Shown here one piece after another: positions 9,278 to 16,685 of a DNA stretch of 64,000 nucleotides. The stretch is taken from the NCBI GenBank assembly GCA_030157785.1, contig JAOAUC010000017.1:1-64000 (forward strand), given 5' to 3'. Position 1 is the first letter of the stretch; every line of letters begins with the position of its first letter. A program made the position numbers and the translations under genes. Below the pieces are notes generated by a model. It did not search any database. It was given only the letters and a program-made list of their open reading frames with translations, and was not told the DNA's origin. Source of the stretch: Zoogloea oleivorans (GTDB lineage: Bacteria; Pseudomonadota; Gammaproteobacteria; Burkholderiales; Rhodocyclaceae).

Positions 9278-10911
9278 GCGTTCTGTTTTTTCCTTCACGA
9301 CTGAAGTTGGCTGCACTGTCCGCGGCCATGCTGCCGACCGCGCCAGCCTTGGCCGGGCTGCCGGAAAGCATGGCTTCGCCATGGGTAACCGTGACGACAG
9401 GTCTGGCCATGATGCTGGCAGTGGCCGGTGGCGGCTATCTGTTGCTGCTGCGGCAGCGGCTTGCCCGCCTGCAGGAGCAACTGTCTCTTCCCGAGCGCCT
9501 CCCCGTTCAGGTTGGTGAGGCGTCGCCGGAGGGAGAAGGAGGCGCGTCCGAGGACGGGCAGGATCGTTACTTCCGCCTGGCTGCGGAGGCCGGTCATGGG
9601 GTCGAAGGCTGGATCAACCTGGAGGGCCGCCTGTATTGGGTCAATCAGGCGGTCGAGCGGCACACCGGCTACACCGCAGAGGAAATGCTGGCGGAGGATT
9701 TCGTCGAGCTCCTCATCTATGAGCGGGACCGGCGTTATTGTCGCGATCAGATTCGTCAGGCGCTGGAAAGTGGCGTGTCTGCCGACTTTGAGCTGCGGGT
9801 TGTGACCAAGACCGGGAGCCTTCTGTGGATGGCCTGCCACTGGCAGCCGATCCGCAACGAGTCGGGGGCGCTGCTGGGTTTGCGGGCATCGATGCACGAC
9901 ATCCAGGCGCGCAAGGAGGCCGAGTACAAGCTACTCGAGTCCGTCGCCGCGTTGCGCCGGGCCCAGGCCTTGTCCGAACACTATCTGCGCCGCAGCAACG
10001 AGGAGCGCTCCCGCCTGTCGGCACTGCTGGATGTGGTGCGCATGGGCATCCTGTTCATGGATGCTGATCGTCGGGTGGTCTTCTGCAACCGGGCGCTCTA
10101 CGACATCTGGGGCATGCCCGTCGGGGAGAGTTTCGTGGGTGTGCGCGACGTGGTGCTGCAGCAGTATGTGATGGAGTTTCTCGAGGATCCGCTGAGTTAT
10201 CAGCGGCATATCGCTGCGGTGCTCGACCAGCGCGTGCCCAGCGAGCCGTTCGAGATCCAGTTCAAGGACGGGCGGGTGATCACCGATTTCTCACGCGTTG
10301 TTCCCGGCCCGGAAGGCGCGCGGCCGATCGGGCGAATGTGGGTCTTCGAGGATGTTACCGAGCAGCGTCGGGTGGCGGCCCAGCTCATGCGCCTGGCTGA
10401 ACGCGATCCCCTGACCAACTTGTTCAACCGCCGCCGCTTCCATGAAGAACTGGAGCGGATGCTGGCCGACGGCAAGCGTCATCAGGAGGAGGTGGGCTTG
10501 CTGGCCATTGACCTGGATGGCTTCAAGCCGGTGAACGACCGCTACGGCCATCAGGCTGGCGATGAGGTGCTGGTCGGTTTGGCCAATGGCGTGTCTGCGG
10601 TAGTGCGCCGCAACGAGATGTTCTTTCGGATGGGGGGCGACGAATTTGCGATTCTGGTGCCTTCGGGCGGCCCCCAGGAGCTCTCCGAGCTGGCCCGGCG
10701 CGTCTGCGTGTGTATCGCCGGGATGCGCTTTGTCTTCGCCGGGGAGCCGGTGTCCGTGACGGCGAGTATTGGCATTGCGCTTGGCCCGCGTCACGATCAT
10801 GACGGAGAGCGCCTGATCGGCGCGGCGGACAGGGCGATGTACCTGGCCAAGGCGATGGGCGGCAATTGCTGGGAGCTGGCCCGGGAATCGAGCAGCGAGC
10901 GGCTGGCTTGA
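9274..10911 (+). CDS. Membrane-anchored diguanylate cyclase, PAS-PAS-GGDEF
   Basis: 545 residues. The GTG at 9274 overlaps the argA stop (GTGA). It begins with a hydrophobic signal or anchor, then a second membrane segment (about 36-57), two PAS domains (about 95-220 and 245-370) and a GGDEF domain (about 375-535). The active-site GGDEF is intact (about 454-458), as are DxLTxLxNRR-type and DxDxFKxxND-type motifs, so it should make c-di-GMP from two GTP. The inhibitory site nine residues before GGDEF reads RRNE rather than RxxD, suggesting weaker product inhibition. Coupling to argA is unusual; the PAS ligand is unknown. Confidence 0.9.
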   Translation: MSVLFFPSRLKLAALSAAMLPTAPALAGLPESMASPWVTVTTGLAMMLAVAGGGYLLLLRQRLARLQEQLSLPERLPVQVGEASPEGEGGASEDGQDRYFRLAAEAGHGVEGWINLEGRLYWVNQAVERHTGYTAEEMLAEDFVELLIYERDRRYCRDQIRQALESGVSADFELRVVTKTGSLLWMACHWQPIRNESGALLGLRASMHDIQARKEAEYKLLESVAALRRAQALSEHYLRRSNEERSRLSALLDVVRMGILFMDADRRVVFCNRALYDIWGMPVGESFVGVRDVVLQQYVMEFLEDPLSYQRHIAAVLDQRVPSEPFEIQFKDGRVITDFSRVVPGPEGARPIGRMWVFEDVTEQRRVAAQLMRLAERDPLTNLFNRRRFHEELERMLADGKRHQEEVGLLAIDLDGFKPVNDRYGHQAGDEVLVGLANGVSAVVRRNEMFFRMGGDEFAILVPSGGPQELSELARRVCVCIAGMRFVFAGEPVSVTASIGIALGPRHDHDGERLIGAADRAMYLAKAMGGNCWELARESSSERLA

Positions 10912-10943
10912 GTGGCCCCGGCGGGCTAGAATCTTGCTACCTT

Positions 10944-10971
10944 TTCCGGAAGCAGCGACACTGCTCCGGAA
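10944..10971 (+). other. Stem-loop before yggX
   Basis: An inverted repeat TTCCGG/CCGGAA plus inner AGCAG/CTGCT with one bulged A lies between the cyclase stop and yggX. No U-tract follows, so it is more likely a leader structure or RNA-stability element than a terminator. Its role is not known. Confidence 0.35.
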
Positions 10972-10992
10972 TCCCAACTCGAGAGGTGATAC

Positions 10993-11265
10993 ATGGTACG
11001 GATGGTCAATTGTGTGAAGCTCGGTCGTGAGGCCGAAGGTCTGGATTTTCCGCCCCTTCCCGGTGAACTGGGCAAGAAGGTCTTCGAGAACGTGTCGAAG
11101 GAAGGCTGGCAGCAGTGGGTCAAGCACCAGACCATGCTGATCAATGAGAACCGCCTCAATCTGATGGATGCCCGGGCGCGCAAGTATCTTTCCGAGCAGC
11201 TGGAACGTTACTTCTTCGGTGGCGGTGCAGATCAGATCGGCGGTTTCGTTCCGCCCCAGTCCTGA
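10993..11265 (+). CDS. yggX: Fe(2+)-trafficking protein YggX
   Basis: 90 residues, normal for the family. YggX is a cytoplasmic protein linked to iron traffic and protection of Fe-S clusters from oxidants. The diagnostic N-terminus [17 protein letters not shown] with its conserved Cys, the [16 protein letters not shown] block and the C-terminal YFFGGG are all present. A GAGAGGTG Shine-Dalgarno region precedes the ATG. A strong intrinsic terminator follows at 11290-11317, so the plus-strand operon ends here. Confidence 0.96.
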   Translation: MVRMVNCVKLGREAEGLDFPPLPGELGKKVFENVSKEGWQQWVKHQTMLINENRLNLMDARARKYLSEQLERYFFGGGADQIGGFVPPQS

Positions 11266-11278
11266 GTCTTCAACGGCT

Positions 11279-11596
11279 TCAGCTCGTAGCGGCCCCGGAT
11301 TTCGGGGCCGTTTTGTTGTGGGTGCCCTGTTCGAGGCTGTACAGCCAGGCGAGGAGTTCGGCTACCGCCACGTAGAGTTCCGGCGGGATGCGGGCATCCA
11401 GGTCCACCTGCATGAGCAGGGCGACCAGCTCGGGTGATTCGTGGACGTAAATGCCGGCCTCTTTGGCGCGGGAGACGATTTCGGCGGCGATCAGGCCGCG
11501 GCCCTTGGCAAGCACGGTGGGGGCGGCGTTGCCCGCGTTGTAGGCGAGGGCGACCGCTTCGGCGCGCAGTTCGGCGGGTTGCTCCGGGCTGTTCAC
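11279..11596 (-). CDS. FlhB-like cytoplasmic domain protein (FlhB2/YlqH type)
   Basis: 105 residues, corresponding to the C-terminal cytoplasmic domain of the flagellar export gate protein FlhB without its membrane part. Recognisable features are the AEAVALAYNAG start, the KGRGLIAAEIVSRAKEAGIYVHESPELVALL stretch split around the usual FlhBc helices, and the IPPELYVAVAELLAWLY ending. Where full FlhB has the self-cleaving NPTH motif this protein reads GNAAPT, so it should not autocleave. It overlaps fliK by 4 nt, and FlhBc and FliK act together in the export specificity switch, so it probably modulates substrate switching. Confidence 0.85.
   Translation of the reverse strand: MNSPEQPAELRAEAVALAYNAGNAAPTVLAKGRGLIAAEIVSRAKEAGIYVHESPELVALLMQVDLDARIPPELYVAVAELLAWLYSLEQGTHNKTAPKSGAATS
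11290..11317 (+). terminator. Intrinsic terminator after yggX
   Basis: CGGCCCCG/CGGGGCCG arms (11290-11297 and 11303-11310) with a 5-nt loop, followed by TTTTGTT. It lies inside the 3' end of the convergent flhB-like gene. Confidence 0.85.
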
Positions 11597-12660
11597 GACA
11601 CCTGCCTCAGTTCTGCCACCATGCCGGTGAGGGGTACGTTGGCAGCGGCAAGGGCGTCCGCCAGGCGCGATTCGGCGGCTTCAAGAGTGTTGCGGGTGGC
11701 GCTATCGTCGGCAATCAGACGTACCGCGATGCCGGCCGGCGTGAGGTGCAGGCGCGCTTCAACGCCGCCGAGGCTCGGCAGGGTCAGGCGCAGGGTGGTG
11801 TTCCAGGTGGATTCCGGCTCGTCCCCGCTGCCGTCGCTGTCCCGGGCCGGGTCCTCTATTTCCCATTCCATGTTCTGTCCGGGCCAGACCTGGCCCTGCC
11901 AGACCAGTTGATGGGTGGCGATGGCGTCCAGTTGCTGGTGAACGAGGGGCAGCAGTCTTTCTGCTACCGGGGGGAGGTCGGCTTTGGTGCCGGCCGATGC
12001 GGCGGTGGTCGTGGTCGGGGCTGTGGTCTCTGCCGATTCTGCAGGTGCTGTTGCCAGGGTTTTCAGGGGCGTAGTGGATTCGCGCCCTTGAGGTTCTTTC
12101 AGCAGCGAGGCGGTATCCACCTGTCCGGAGAGCCAGCGAACCTGGTGGGATTCATAGAACAGTCCGCTTTCTGCGACTGCCGCGCCCAGGTTGCTGGCCA
12201 ACTGGGCCGTGGCGGTCGCTGTTTGAGGGGCTGCAGCGAGCAGGGCCTGGCCGCCATTGAGGCTGGCGGTGCCGGCGGCCGGCTGGCCGGTGAGCAGGAA
12301 GCTGATCAGCTTGCCGGTCTGGCTGAGGGCTGTACCGCTGGTGGTGTCGGTAGCCGGCTGGGCCGGGGTGGCGAAAACGGCTTGTGGCGTTACGCGGCTG
12401 ACGATCAGCTCAAGGCTGTCACCGGCCTTGACGCCCTGTGGCAGGGACAGGATGACGTCCCGTCCGTTGATCCGGGCCTGGTAGGTATTGTCCTGAGCGG
12501 TGGCCTGCAGGCTGGCAGTGATGCGCTGGCCGGGGGTGAATTCGGGCAGGTTGGCCGAGATGGCCTTGACGCGGGCGAGCGGGGCAACATTGGGCTCACC
12601 AGAGAAAAAGCTGGCTTCGTTGAGCGTCCGCAAGCGTGCGGCGAGGTCGCTGGGAATCAT
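11593..12660 (-). CDS. fliK: Flagellar hook-length control protein FliK
   Basis: 355 residues. FliK is exported during hook assembly, measures hook length and switches export from rod/hook to filament substrates. The N-terminal half is low in complexity (Ala, Thr, Gln rich), as usual. The C-terminal domain (about 265-355) has the conserved WNTTLRLTLPSLGGVEARLHLTPAGIAVRL pattern, given here in full only by position: it covers roughly residues 285-320. Its stop overlaps the FlhB-like start (ATGA), and it lies 30 bp downstream of fliT. Confidence 0.85.
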   Translation of the reverse strand: MIPSDLAARLRTLNEASFFSGEPNVAPLARVKAISANLPEFTPGQRITASLQATAQDNTYQARINGRDVILSLPQGVKAGDSLELIVSRVTPQAVFATPAQPATDTTSGTALSQTGKLISFLLTGQPAAGTASLNGGQALLAAAPQTATATAQLASNLGAAVAESGLFYESHQVRWLSGQVDTASLLKEPQGRESTTPLKTLATAPAESAETTAPTTTTAASAGTKADLPPVAERLLPLVHQQLDAIATHQLVWQGQVWPGQNMEWEIEDPARDSDGSGDEPESTWNTTLRLTLPSLGGVEARLHLTPAGIAVRLIADDSATRNTLEAAESRLADALAAANVPLTGMVAELRQVS

Positions 12661-12690
12661 GATGCGGCCACTCGCCTGGCTGCCGGGTTG

Positions 12691-13035
12691 TCAGGTGTTG
12701 TCGGTGTCGCCGTAGGCGCTGCGAACGCTGCGTTCGCGCACGCCGCCAGACAGCAACTGGCGAACGTTGTCCATCCAGGGCTCGGTATGAACGCGGACTT
12801 CCTTGTCGTCACTAAGAATGCGCCGGATGAGCGCAATTTTCTTGACGCGTTCGTCTTCGGACATGCGCTTCGGGCGGGACGGAAAGGCAAGGGCCTCCTC
12901 GACACCGATTCGGTCGCGCAGGGAGGCAACCTGTCGTTCGAGGCGGGTGAGGCGGTCCCAATCGTTGGCGCGCGCAGCATCCACCATTTCGGTGGAGTAG
13001 TTGCTCATCTGTTCCAGGAGGGCGAGGGAACTCAT
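12691..13035 (-). CDS. fliT: Flagellar export chaperone FliT
   Basis: 114 residues, helical, with the FliT-type layout: an N-terminal four-helix part carrying WDRLTRLERQVASLR and a basic middle, then RIL-DDKEVR and a tail that autoinhibits the protein in other species. FliT holds the filament-cap protein FliD before export. Identification leans on position (fliD-fliS-fliT order) as well as sequence, because FliT diverges fast. It lies 20 bp after fliS. Confidence 0.8.
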   Translation of the reverse strand: MSSLALLEQMSNYSTEMVDAARANDWDRLTRLERQVASLRDRIGVEEALAFPSRPKRMSEDERVKKIALIRRILSDDKEVRVHTEPWMDNVRQLLSGGVRERSVRSAYGDTDNT

Positions 13036-13055
13036 GAAAAATGTCTCCGGCTGTC

Positions 13056-13469
13056 TTAGCGGTTGGCCTGGTCGGTGGTGCCGATTTCTTCCCAGGCGCC
13101 TTTCAGTTCGGTAAGCAGTTTGACGACTTCGTCCATGGCGGGCCGGCTGTTGTGCAGGTTCGCGTAGAGAAGGCGCTGGCTCATGTAGTCATAGAGAGCG
13201 CCAAGGCGCTGGGCGAGGTCGCCGCCAGCGTCAAAGTCGAGGCTGACCTTGAGCCCGTTGGTGATGATCTCGATGGCTTTGGATATGGCCAGTCCTTTGG
13301 CGGGAATGTTCTTGTTCTCGAGCGCAGCGGCAGCCGTGCCGATCTGAAGGATGGCACCTTCGAAGAGCATCAGGATCAGTTTGTGCGGGTCTGCGGTAGA
13401 GACTCCGGTGGCAACGCCAACCTCGCTGTAGGCAGCGGCGGCACGACGGGCGGCAAGGCCAAACGACAT
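13056..13469 (-). CDS. fliS: Flagellar secretion chaperone FliS
   Basis: 137 residues. FliS binds the C-terminal helix of flagellin and keeps it unfolded for export. Typical features are the N-terminal AYSEVGVATGVSTADPHKLI segment and LILMLFEGAILQIGTA, followed by the IPAKGLAISKAIEIITNGL helix region and LYDYMSQRLLYAN. It sits 18 bp after fliD and 20 bp before fliT on the same strand. Confidence 0.93.
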   Translation of the reverse strand: MSFGLAARRAAAAYSEVGVATGVSTADPHKLILMLFEGAILQIGTAAAALENKNIPAKGLAISKAIEIITNGLKVSLDFDAGGDLAQRLGALYDYMSQRLLYANLHNSRPAMDEVVKLLTELKGAWEEIGTTDQANR

Positions 13470-13487
13470 CTTGTTCTCCGGTCGGGG

Positions 13488-14879
13488 TTAGTTGTTCATG
13501 TTGCTGAGGAGGGTCAGCTGCTGGGACAGGTAGCTGCTTGTCGTGCTCATGCTGCTCATGGAGGTGTCCAGCGCCGTGAATTGGGCGCGGTAGGTTTTCT
13601 CGATGGCGGTCAGGCGCGTATTGAAGGCGTCAATCCGCTTGCTCATGTTCTTGACGCTCGCATTCAGACCATCTGTCCGGCTGGCGATGACGCCCCCGCT
13701 GTCGAGCAGGTTGGTCGTGGTGGTTTTCAGCGCACTGCCGTAGGCGCCGATAGCCGTCGCCACGGCGGCGAAGCCCGTGCTCGACGCTTTTTCGAACTTG
13801 GTCGCATCCATCTTGAGGCTGCCATCGGACTGGAAGGAAATGCCGATATCGCTCAGGGTTCTCACCGAGCTGCCTTCCAGGCTGGCCGGAACACTGGTCA
13901 GGGCGCTGCGGACCTGGGACTGGATGCTGCGCAGGGATGAGTCGCCATTGAGTGCCGCACCGGTTTTGGTGCTGGCGTTGTAGGCACCAAGGCTCTTGAT
14001 GGAAGAGTTGAGGTTGTTATAGGCGGTGACGAAGGCGTCGAGCTTGCCCTTCAGGTCCGTGTTGTCACGGGCAATGGTGAGCGTGGTGGTGCCTGTCTTG
14101 GTGAGATCGAGGGTGACGCCGTCGATGGCGTCGGTGATCCTGTTGCCGCTGGTGGCAATCGATACACCCTGCATTTTCACGGCCGCATCGGTGGCCGCCT
14201 GGGTCTGGGTGAAGGCACTCGCGGCCGCTATCGGGGTGCCCGGTGCGGCCGGATCGATGAAGCTGGCTGTTCCCGAGATGCTGACGGCGTTGGCGGTGCC
14301 GCCGGACGTCGCCGTCAGGAGCAGGTTCTGCTTGCCGCTGGTGTCGGTGACGATTGTTGCATTGACGCCTGCTGCGGCATTGTTGATGGCATCGCGAACA
14401 CCGGCGAGGGTGTTCTGGCTGCTGTCGAGGGTGATGTCGACGGGCGTGCTGCCCTTCGTGATCGTCAGGGTACGGGTGCTGTCCGAGCCGAAGTCCAGAA
14501 CCGCGTCGGTGGATCCGTAGGTTTTGCCCAGCGCCATGCGCTGGTTGGTCGCCAGTGCAGTGACTTCGAGGGAGTAGGTGCCTGCCACCGCAGAGCTGCT
14601 CGTCGTTGCCGTGGCGATGGTCGAATCGGCAATGCTTGCCTTATAGGCGGAAAAAGCTGCCGTCGGGCTCTGCAAGGTTGCCGGTGTGAGGGCCTTGGCT
14701 GCTGTCTGCAGGGCCGCGAGGGAACTCTTCAGGGTGCCGAGGGCGGAGATTTTCGACTGGTAGCTGGTCTGTTGAGCCTGAAGCTTTGAAAGGGGCTGTT
14801 TTTCAACGGACATCAGGCCGGTGATGATCGACTCGACTTGTAGCCCGGAGCCAATACCCGCTGATGAAATGGTCGCCAT
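13488..14879 (-). CDS. fliD: Flagellar filament cap protein FliD
   Basis: 463 residues. FliD forms the cap that guides flagellin polymerisation and can act as an adhesin. The N-terminal domain (GIGSGLQVESIITGLM, then LSKLQAQQTSYQSKISALGTL by position 30-55) and C-terminal heptad region (about 400-463, with RIDAFNTRLTAIEKTYRAQF) are conserved; the Thr/Ala/Ser-rich middle is variable. A sigma-28-type promoter lies 38-65 bp upstream at 14918-14944, giving a fliD-fliS-fliT(-fliK) late transcript. Confidence 0.95.
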   Translation of the reverse strand: MATISSAGIGSGLQVESIITGLMSVEKQPLSKLQAQQTSYQSKISALGTLKSSLAALQTAAKALTPATLQSPTAAFSAYKASIADSTIATATTSSSAVAGTYSLEVTALATNQRMALGKTYGSTDAVLDFGSDSTRTLTITKGSTPVDITLDSSQNTLAGVRDAINNAAAGVNATIVTDTSGKQNLLLTATSGGTANAVSISGTASFIDPAAPGTPIAAASAFTQTQAATDAAVKMQGVSIATSGNRITDAIDGVTLDLTKTGTTTLTIARDNTDLKGKLDAFVTAYNNLNSSIKSLGAYNASTKTGAALNGDSSLRSIQSQVRSALTSVPASLEGSSVRTLSDIGISFQSDGSLKMDATKFEKASSTGFAAVATAIGAYGSALKTTTTNLLDSGGVIASRTDGLNASVKNMSKRIDAFNTRLTAIEKTYRAQFTALDTSMSSMSTTSSYLSQQLTLLSNMNN

Positions 14880-14917
14880 GATGCACCCCCTGTGTTGCTG
14901 TATTGCTAGTGATTTGG

Positions 14918-14944
14918 ATTACGGCCGGCCCCGGAAAAACTTGA
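14918..14944 (-). promoter_or_regulatory. Sigma-28 (FliA) promoter of fliD
   Basis: Reading the minus strand: TCAAGTTT, 11 nt, GCCGTAAT. The FliA consensus is TAAAGTTT-N11-GCCGATAA; 7 of 8 bases match in the -35 and 6 of 8 in the -10, with exact spacing. It lies 39 bp before the fliD start. Confidence 0.8.
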
Positions 14945-15012
14945 GAGTCCCGGCGTTGCTGCAGTTATGTAGCATGGACTGTGCCGGGGGCGCTCGGTTC
15001 TCCTCTAGCAGC

Positions 15013-15040
15013 AAAAAAATCCCACCGCTTGGGTGGGATT
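15013..15040 (-). terminator. Intrinsic terminator after flaG
   Basis: On the minus strand AATCCCACC and GGTGGGATT form a 9-bp stem with a 5-nt loop, followed by a T-run (plus-strand A-run 15013-15019). It lies 28 nt after the flaG stop and separates fliC-flaG from fliD. Confidence 0.9.
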
Positions 15041-15067
15041 AACGTTGCCACGAGAGGGAATTGCCAT

Positions 15068-15457
15068 TCAGGCTTGCTGTTTGACCAGCAGACCCTGCAA
15101 TTTGTCGAGCGCCTTGGCGATATCGAGGACTTCCTCGGAAGGAATCTGGCGAATTACTTTCTTGGATTCGGTGTCGATCACCTTGACCACCGTAACGCCA
15201 ATGTCTTCGTCGATGGAAAACTGGAGGCTGTTGGCTGTCTGCTTGATGACGTCCTGGATCTGTTTGACCGCTTGAGTCAGCTGTTCGCTGCTGGGTGGCA
15301 CCTTTGCGGGGGCTTGTGCAGCGTTCTGGGTTTGCTGGGCGCCGCTCGTTTCGGGAGTGGCTTCCGCCTGTCGTGCTGCACCGACCCCCTGGGAAGCGGG
15401 TGTTTGCACGGGGGGCGCGTATTGCGTTGTCCTCGCGCCGACTGGCTGGATGCTCAT
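15068..15457 (-). CDS. flaG: FlaG family protein
   Basis: 129 residues. FlaG proteins are small factors that influence filament length in polar flagella. The disordered N-terminus (about 1-55, Pro/Ala/Gln rich) is followed by the conserved C-terminal domain: LQFSIDEDIGVTVVKVID, then SKKVIRQIPSEEVLDIAKAL. It lies 77 bp downstream of fliC and shares its transcript; GAGAGGGAGAAG precedes the ATG. Confidence 0.9.
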   Translation of the reverse strand: MSIQPVGARTTQYAPPVQTPASQGVGAARQAEATPETSGAQQTQNAAQAPAKVPPSSEQLTQAVKQIQDVIKQTANSLQFSIDEDIGVTVVKVIDTESKKVIRQIPSEEVLDIAKALDKLQGLLVKQQA

Positions 15458-15534
15458 GATCTTCTCCCTCTCGAGCGAGGCGCGCCGCGCCTGTCAGGGC
15501 GGCGGCGCGTGCCGGGGTTTTGGTGATTAAAGGC

Positions 15535-16395
15535 TTACTGGAGCAGGGACAGCACGTTGTTCGGCATGCTGTTGGCTTGGGCAACCATCGCGGTGCCGGC
15601 CTGTTGCAGGATCTGGCCGCGGGTCATGCTGGCGGTTTCCTTGGCGAAGTCGGCGTCCATGATGCGACCGCGGGAAGCCTGTGCGTTTTCAGACGCAACC
15701 TGCAGGGTCTGCACCACTGAACTGAAGCGGTTTTGTACGGCACCCCAGGTCGCACGCGCGGTGTTCAGGACGTTCAGGGCCGCATCAATTGCCGAGATGG
15801 CGGCCGTTGCGGCTGAAACGCCTGCGCTACCTTGCCCGGAGATCGTGCTGCCGCTGATGGCGCCTGCAGTGGTCGTGCCGAATGTGGCAGAGGCAAGGGT
15901 TACTGCGCTGCCGACGGTGATCGTGTCGGTGGAAGCCGTGCCGGCACCCACCTGGAACGAAAAGCCACCCGAGACTTCACTCAGGACGTTCTGCCCGTTG
16001 AACTGGGTGCCAGAAACGACGCGTGCGATTTCCTGGTTCAGCTGTTGATATTCGGTGTCAAGACTGCCCCGGTCACCGCTGCTGTAGGTGCCGTTGGCGG
16101 CCTGCACAGCCAGCTCGCGCATCCGTTGCAAGTTGTCGGTCACTGCCTGCATCGCGCTTTCAGCGGTCTGCGCCATGGAGATGCCGTCATTGGCGTTGCG
16201 GATCGCCACGTCGAAGCCCTTGGCCTGGGAGTTCATGCGGTCGGCAATTGCCAGGCCGGCGGCGTCGTCCTTGGCGCTGTTAACACGCAGGCCGGAGGAC
16301 AAGCGTTGTACTGACGTTGCCAGGCTGGCCTGGGACGTGGAAAGGTTGCGTTGCGCATTCAGCGACATCGCATTGGTGTTGATTGTGGCAGCCAT
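15535..16395 (-). CDS. fliC: Flagellin
   Basis: 286 residues, a short flagellin. The D0/D1 ends are highly conserved: INTNAMSLNAQRNLSTSQ at the start with LSSGLRVNSAKDDAAGLAIA, and ASRGRIMDADFAKETASMTR with the final ANSMPNNVLSLLQ. The variable middle (about 145-200) is small and dominated by Ser, Thr, Gly and Ala, a plausible O-glycosylation surface. AAGGAG lies 8 nt before the ATG. Two sigma-28-type promoters lie upstream. The long glycan operon on the same strand ends 290 bp upstream. Confidence 0.97.
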   Translation of the reverse strand: MAATINTNAMSLNAQRNLSTSQASLATSVQRLSSGLRVNSAKDDAAGLAIADRMNSQAKGFDVAIRNANDGISMAQTAESAMQAVTDNLQRMRELAVQAANGTYSSGDRGSLDTEYQQLNQEIARVVSGTQFNGQNVLSEVSGGFSFQVGAGTASTDTITVGSAVTLASATFGTTTAGAISGSTISGQGSAGVSAATAAISAIDAALNVLNTARATWGAVQNRFSSVVQTLQVASENAQASRGRIMDADFAKETASMTRGQILQQAGTAMVAQANSMPNNVLSLLQ

Positions 16396-16489
16396 TTTGG
16401 TTCTCCTTAAATCCGTTCAAGATAAGCGTTTCGGCTTAACTTTGGTTCGCCTTGCCCGGGTATGTGTAAGGCAACCGCCGTTGTGATCA

Positions 16490-16516
16490 TTAACGGGGCA
16501 AAGCGAAAAGACTTTA
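16490..16516 (-). promoter_or_regulatory. Sigma-28 promoter of fliC (proximal)
   Basis: Minus strand TAAAGTCT, 11 nt, CCCGTTAA: 7/8 and 6/8 matches to the FliA consensus with exact spacing. Predicted start near 16483 gives a leader of about 90 nt. Confidence 0.82.
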
Positions 16517-16585
16517 GAAATTTGTTGACTTTTTTGCGGTTACCAATTTTTTCATTTTTCTTTGCGGAGTACCGCTTGGCTTGTG

Positions 16586-16612
16586 ATAGCGGCCCCGAAA
16601 ATCAAAGCTTTA
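16586..16612 (-). promoter_or_regulatory. Sigma-28 promoter of fliC (distal)
   Basis: Minus strand TAAAGCTT, 11 nt, GCCGCTAT: 7/8 and 6/8 matches. It lies 96 bp upstream of the proximal copy, so fliC may have tandem FliA promoters. Confidence 0.6.
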
Positions 16613-16628
16613 GGACTGATTTCGTGGG

Positions 16629-16648
16629 CCGGCCGAGTTTTCGGCCGG
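16629..16648 (-). terminator. Possible terminator hairpin after the glycan operon
   Basis: CCGGCCGA/TCGGCCGG 8-bp stem with a 4-nt loop, 38 nt beyond the glycosyltransferase stop. No U-tract follows on the minus strand, so termination may be weak and the operon may read into fliC. Confidence 0.4.
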
Positions 16649-16685
16649 TTTCTGCATATGCCCACGGTCTAGTGAGCGAAGCCCT

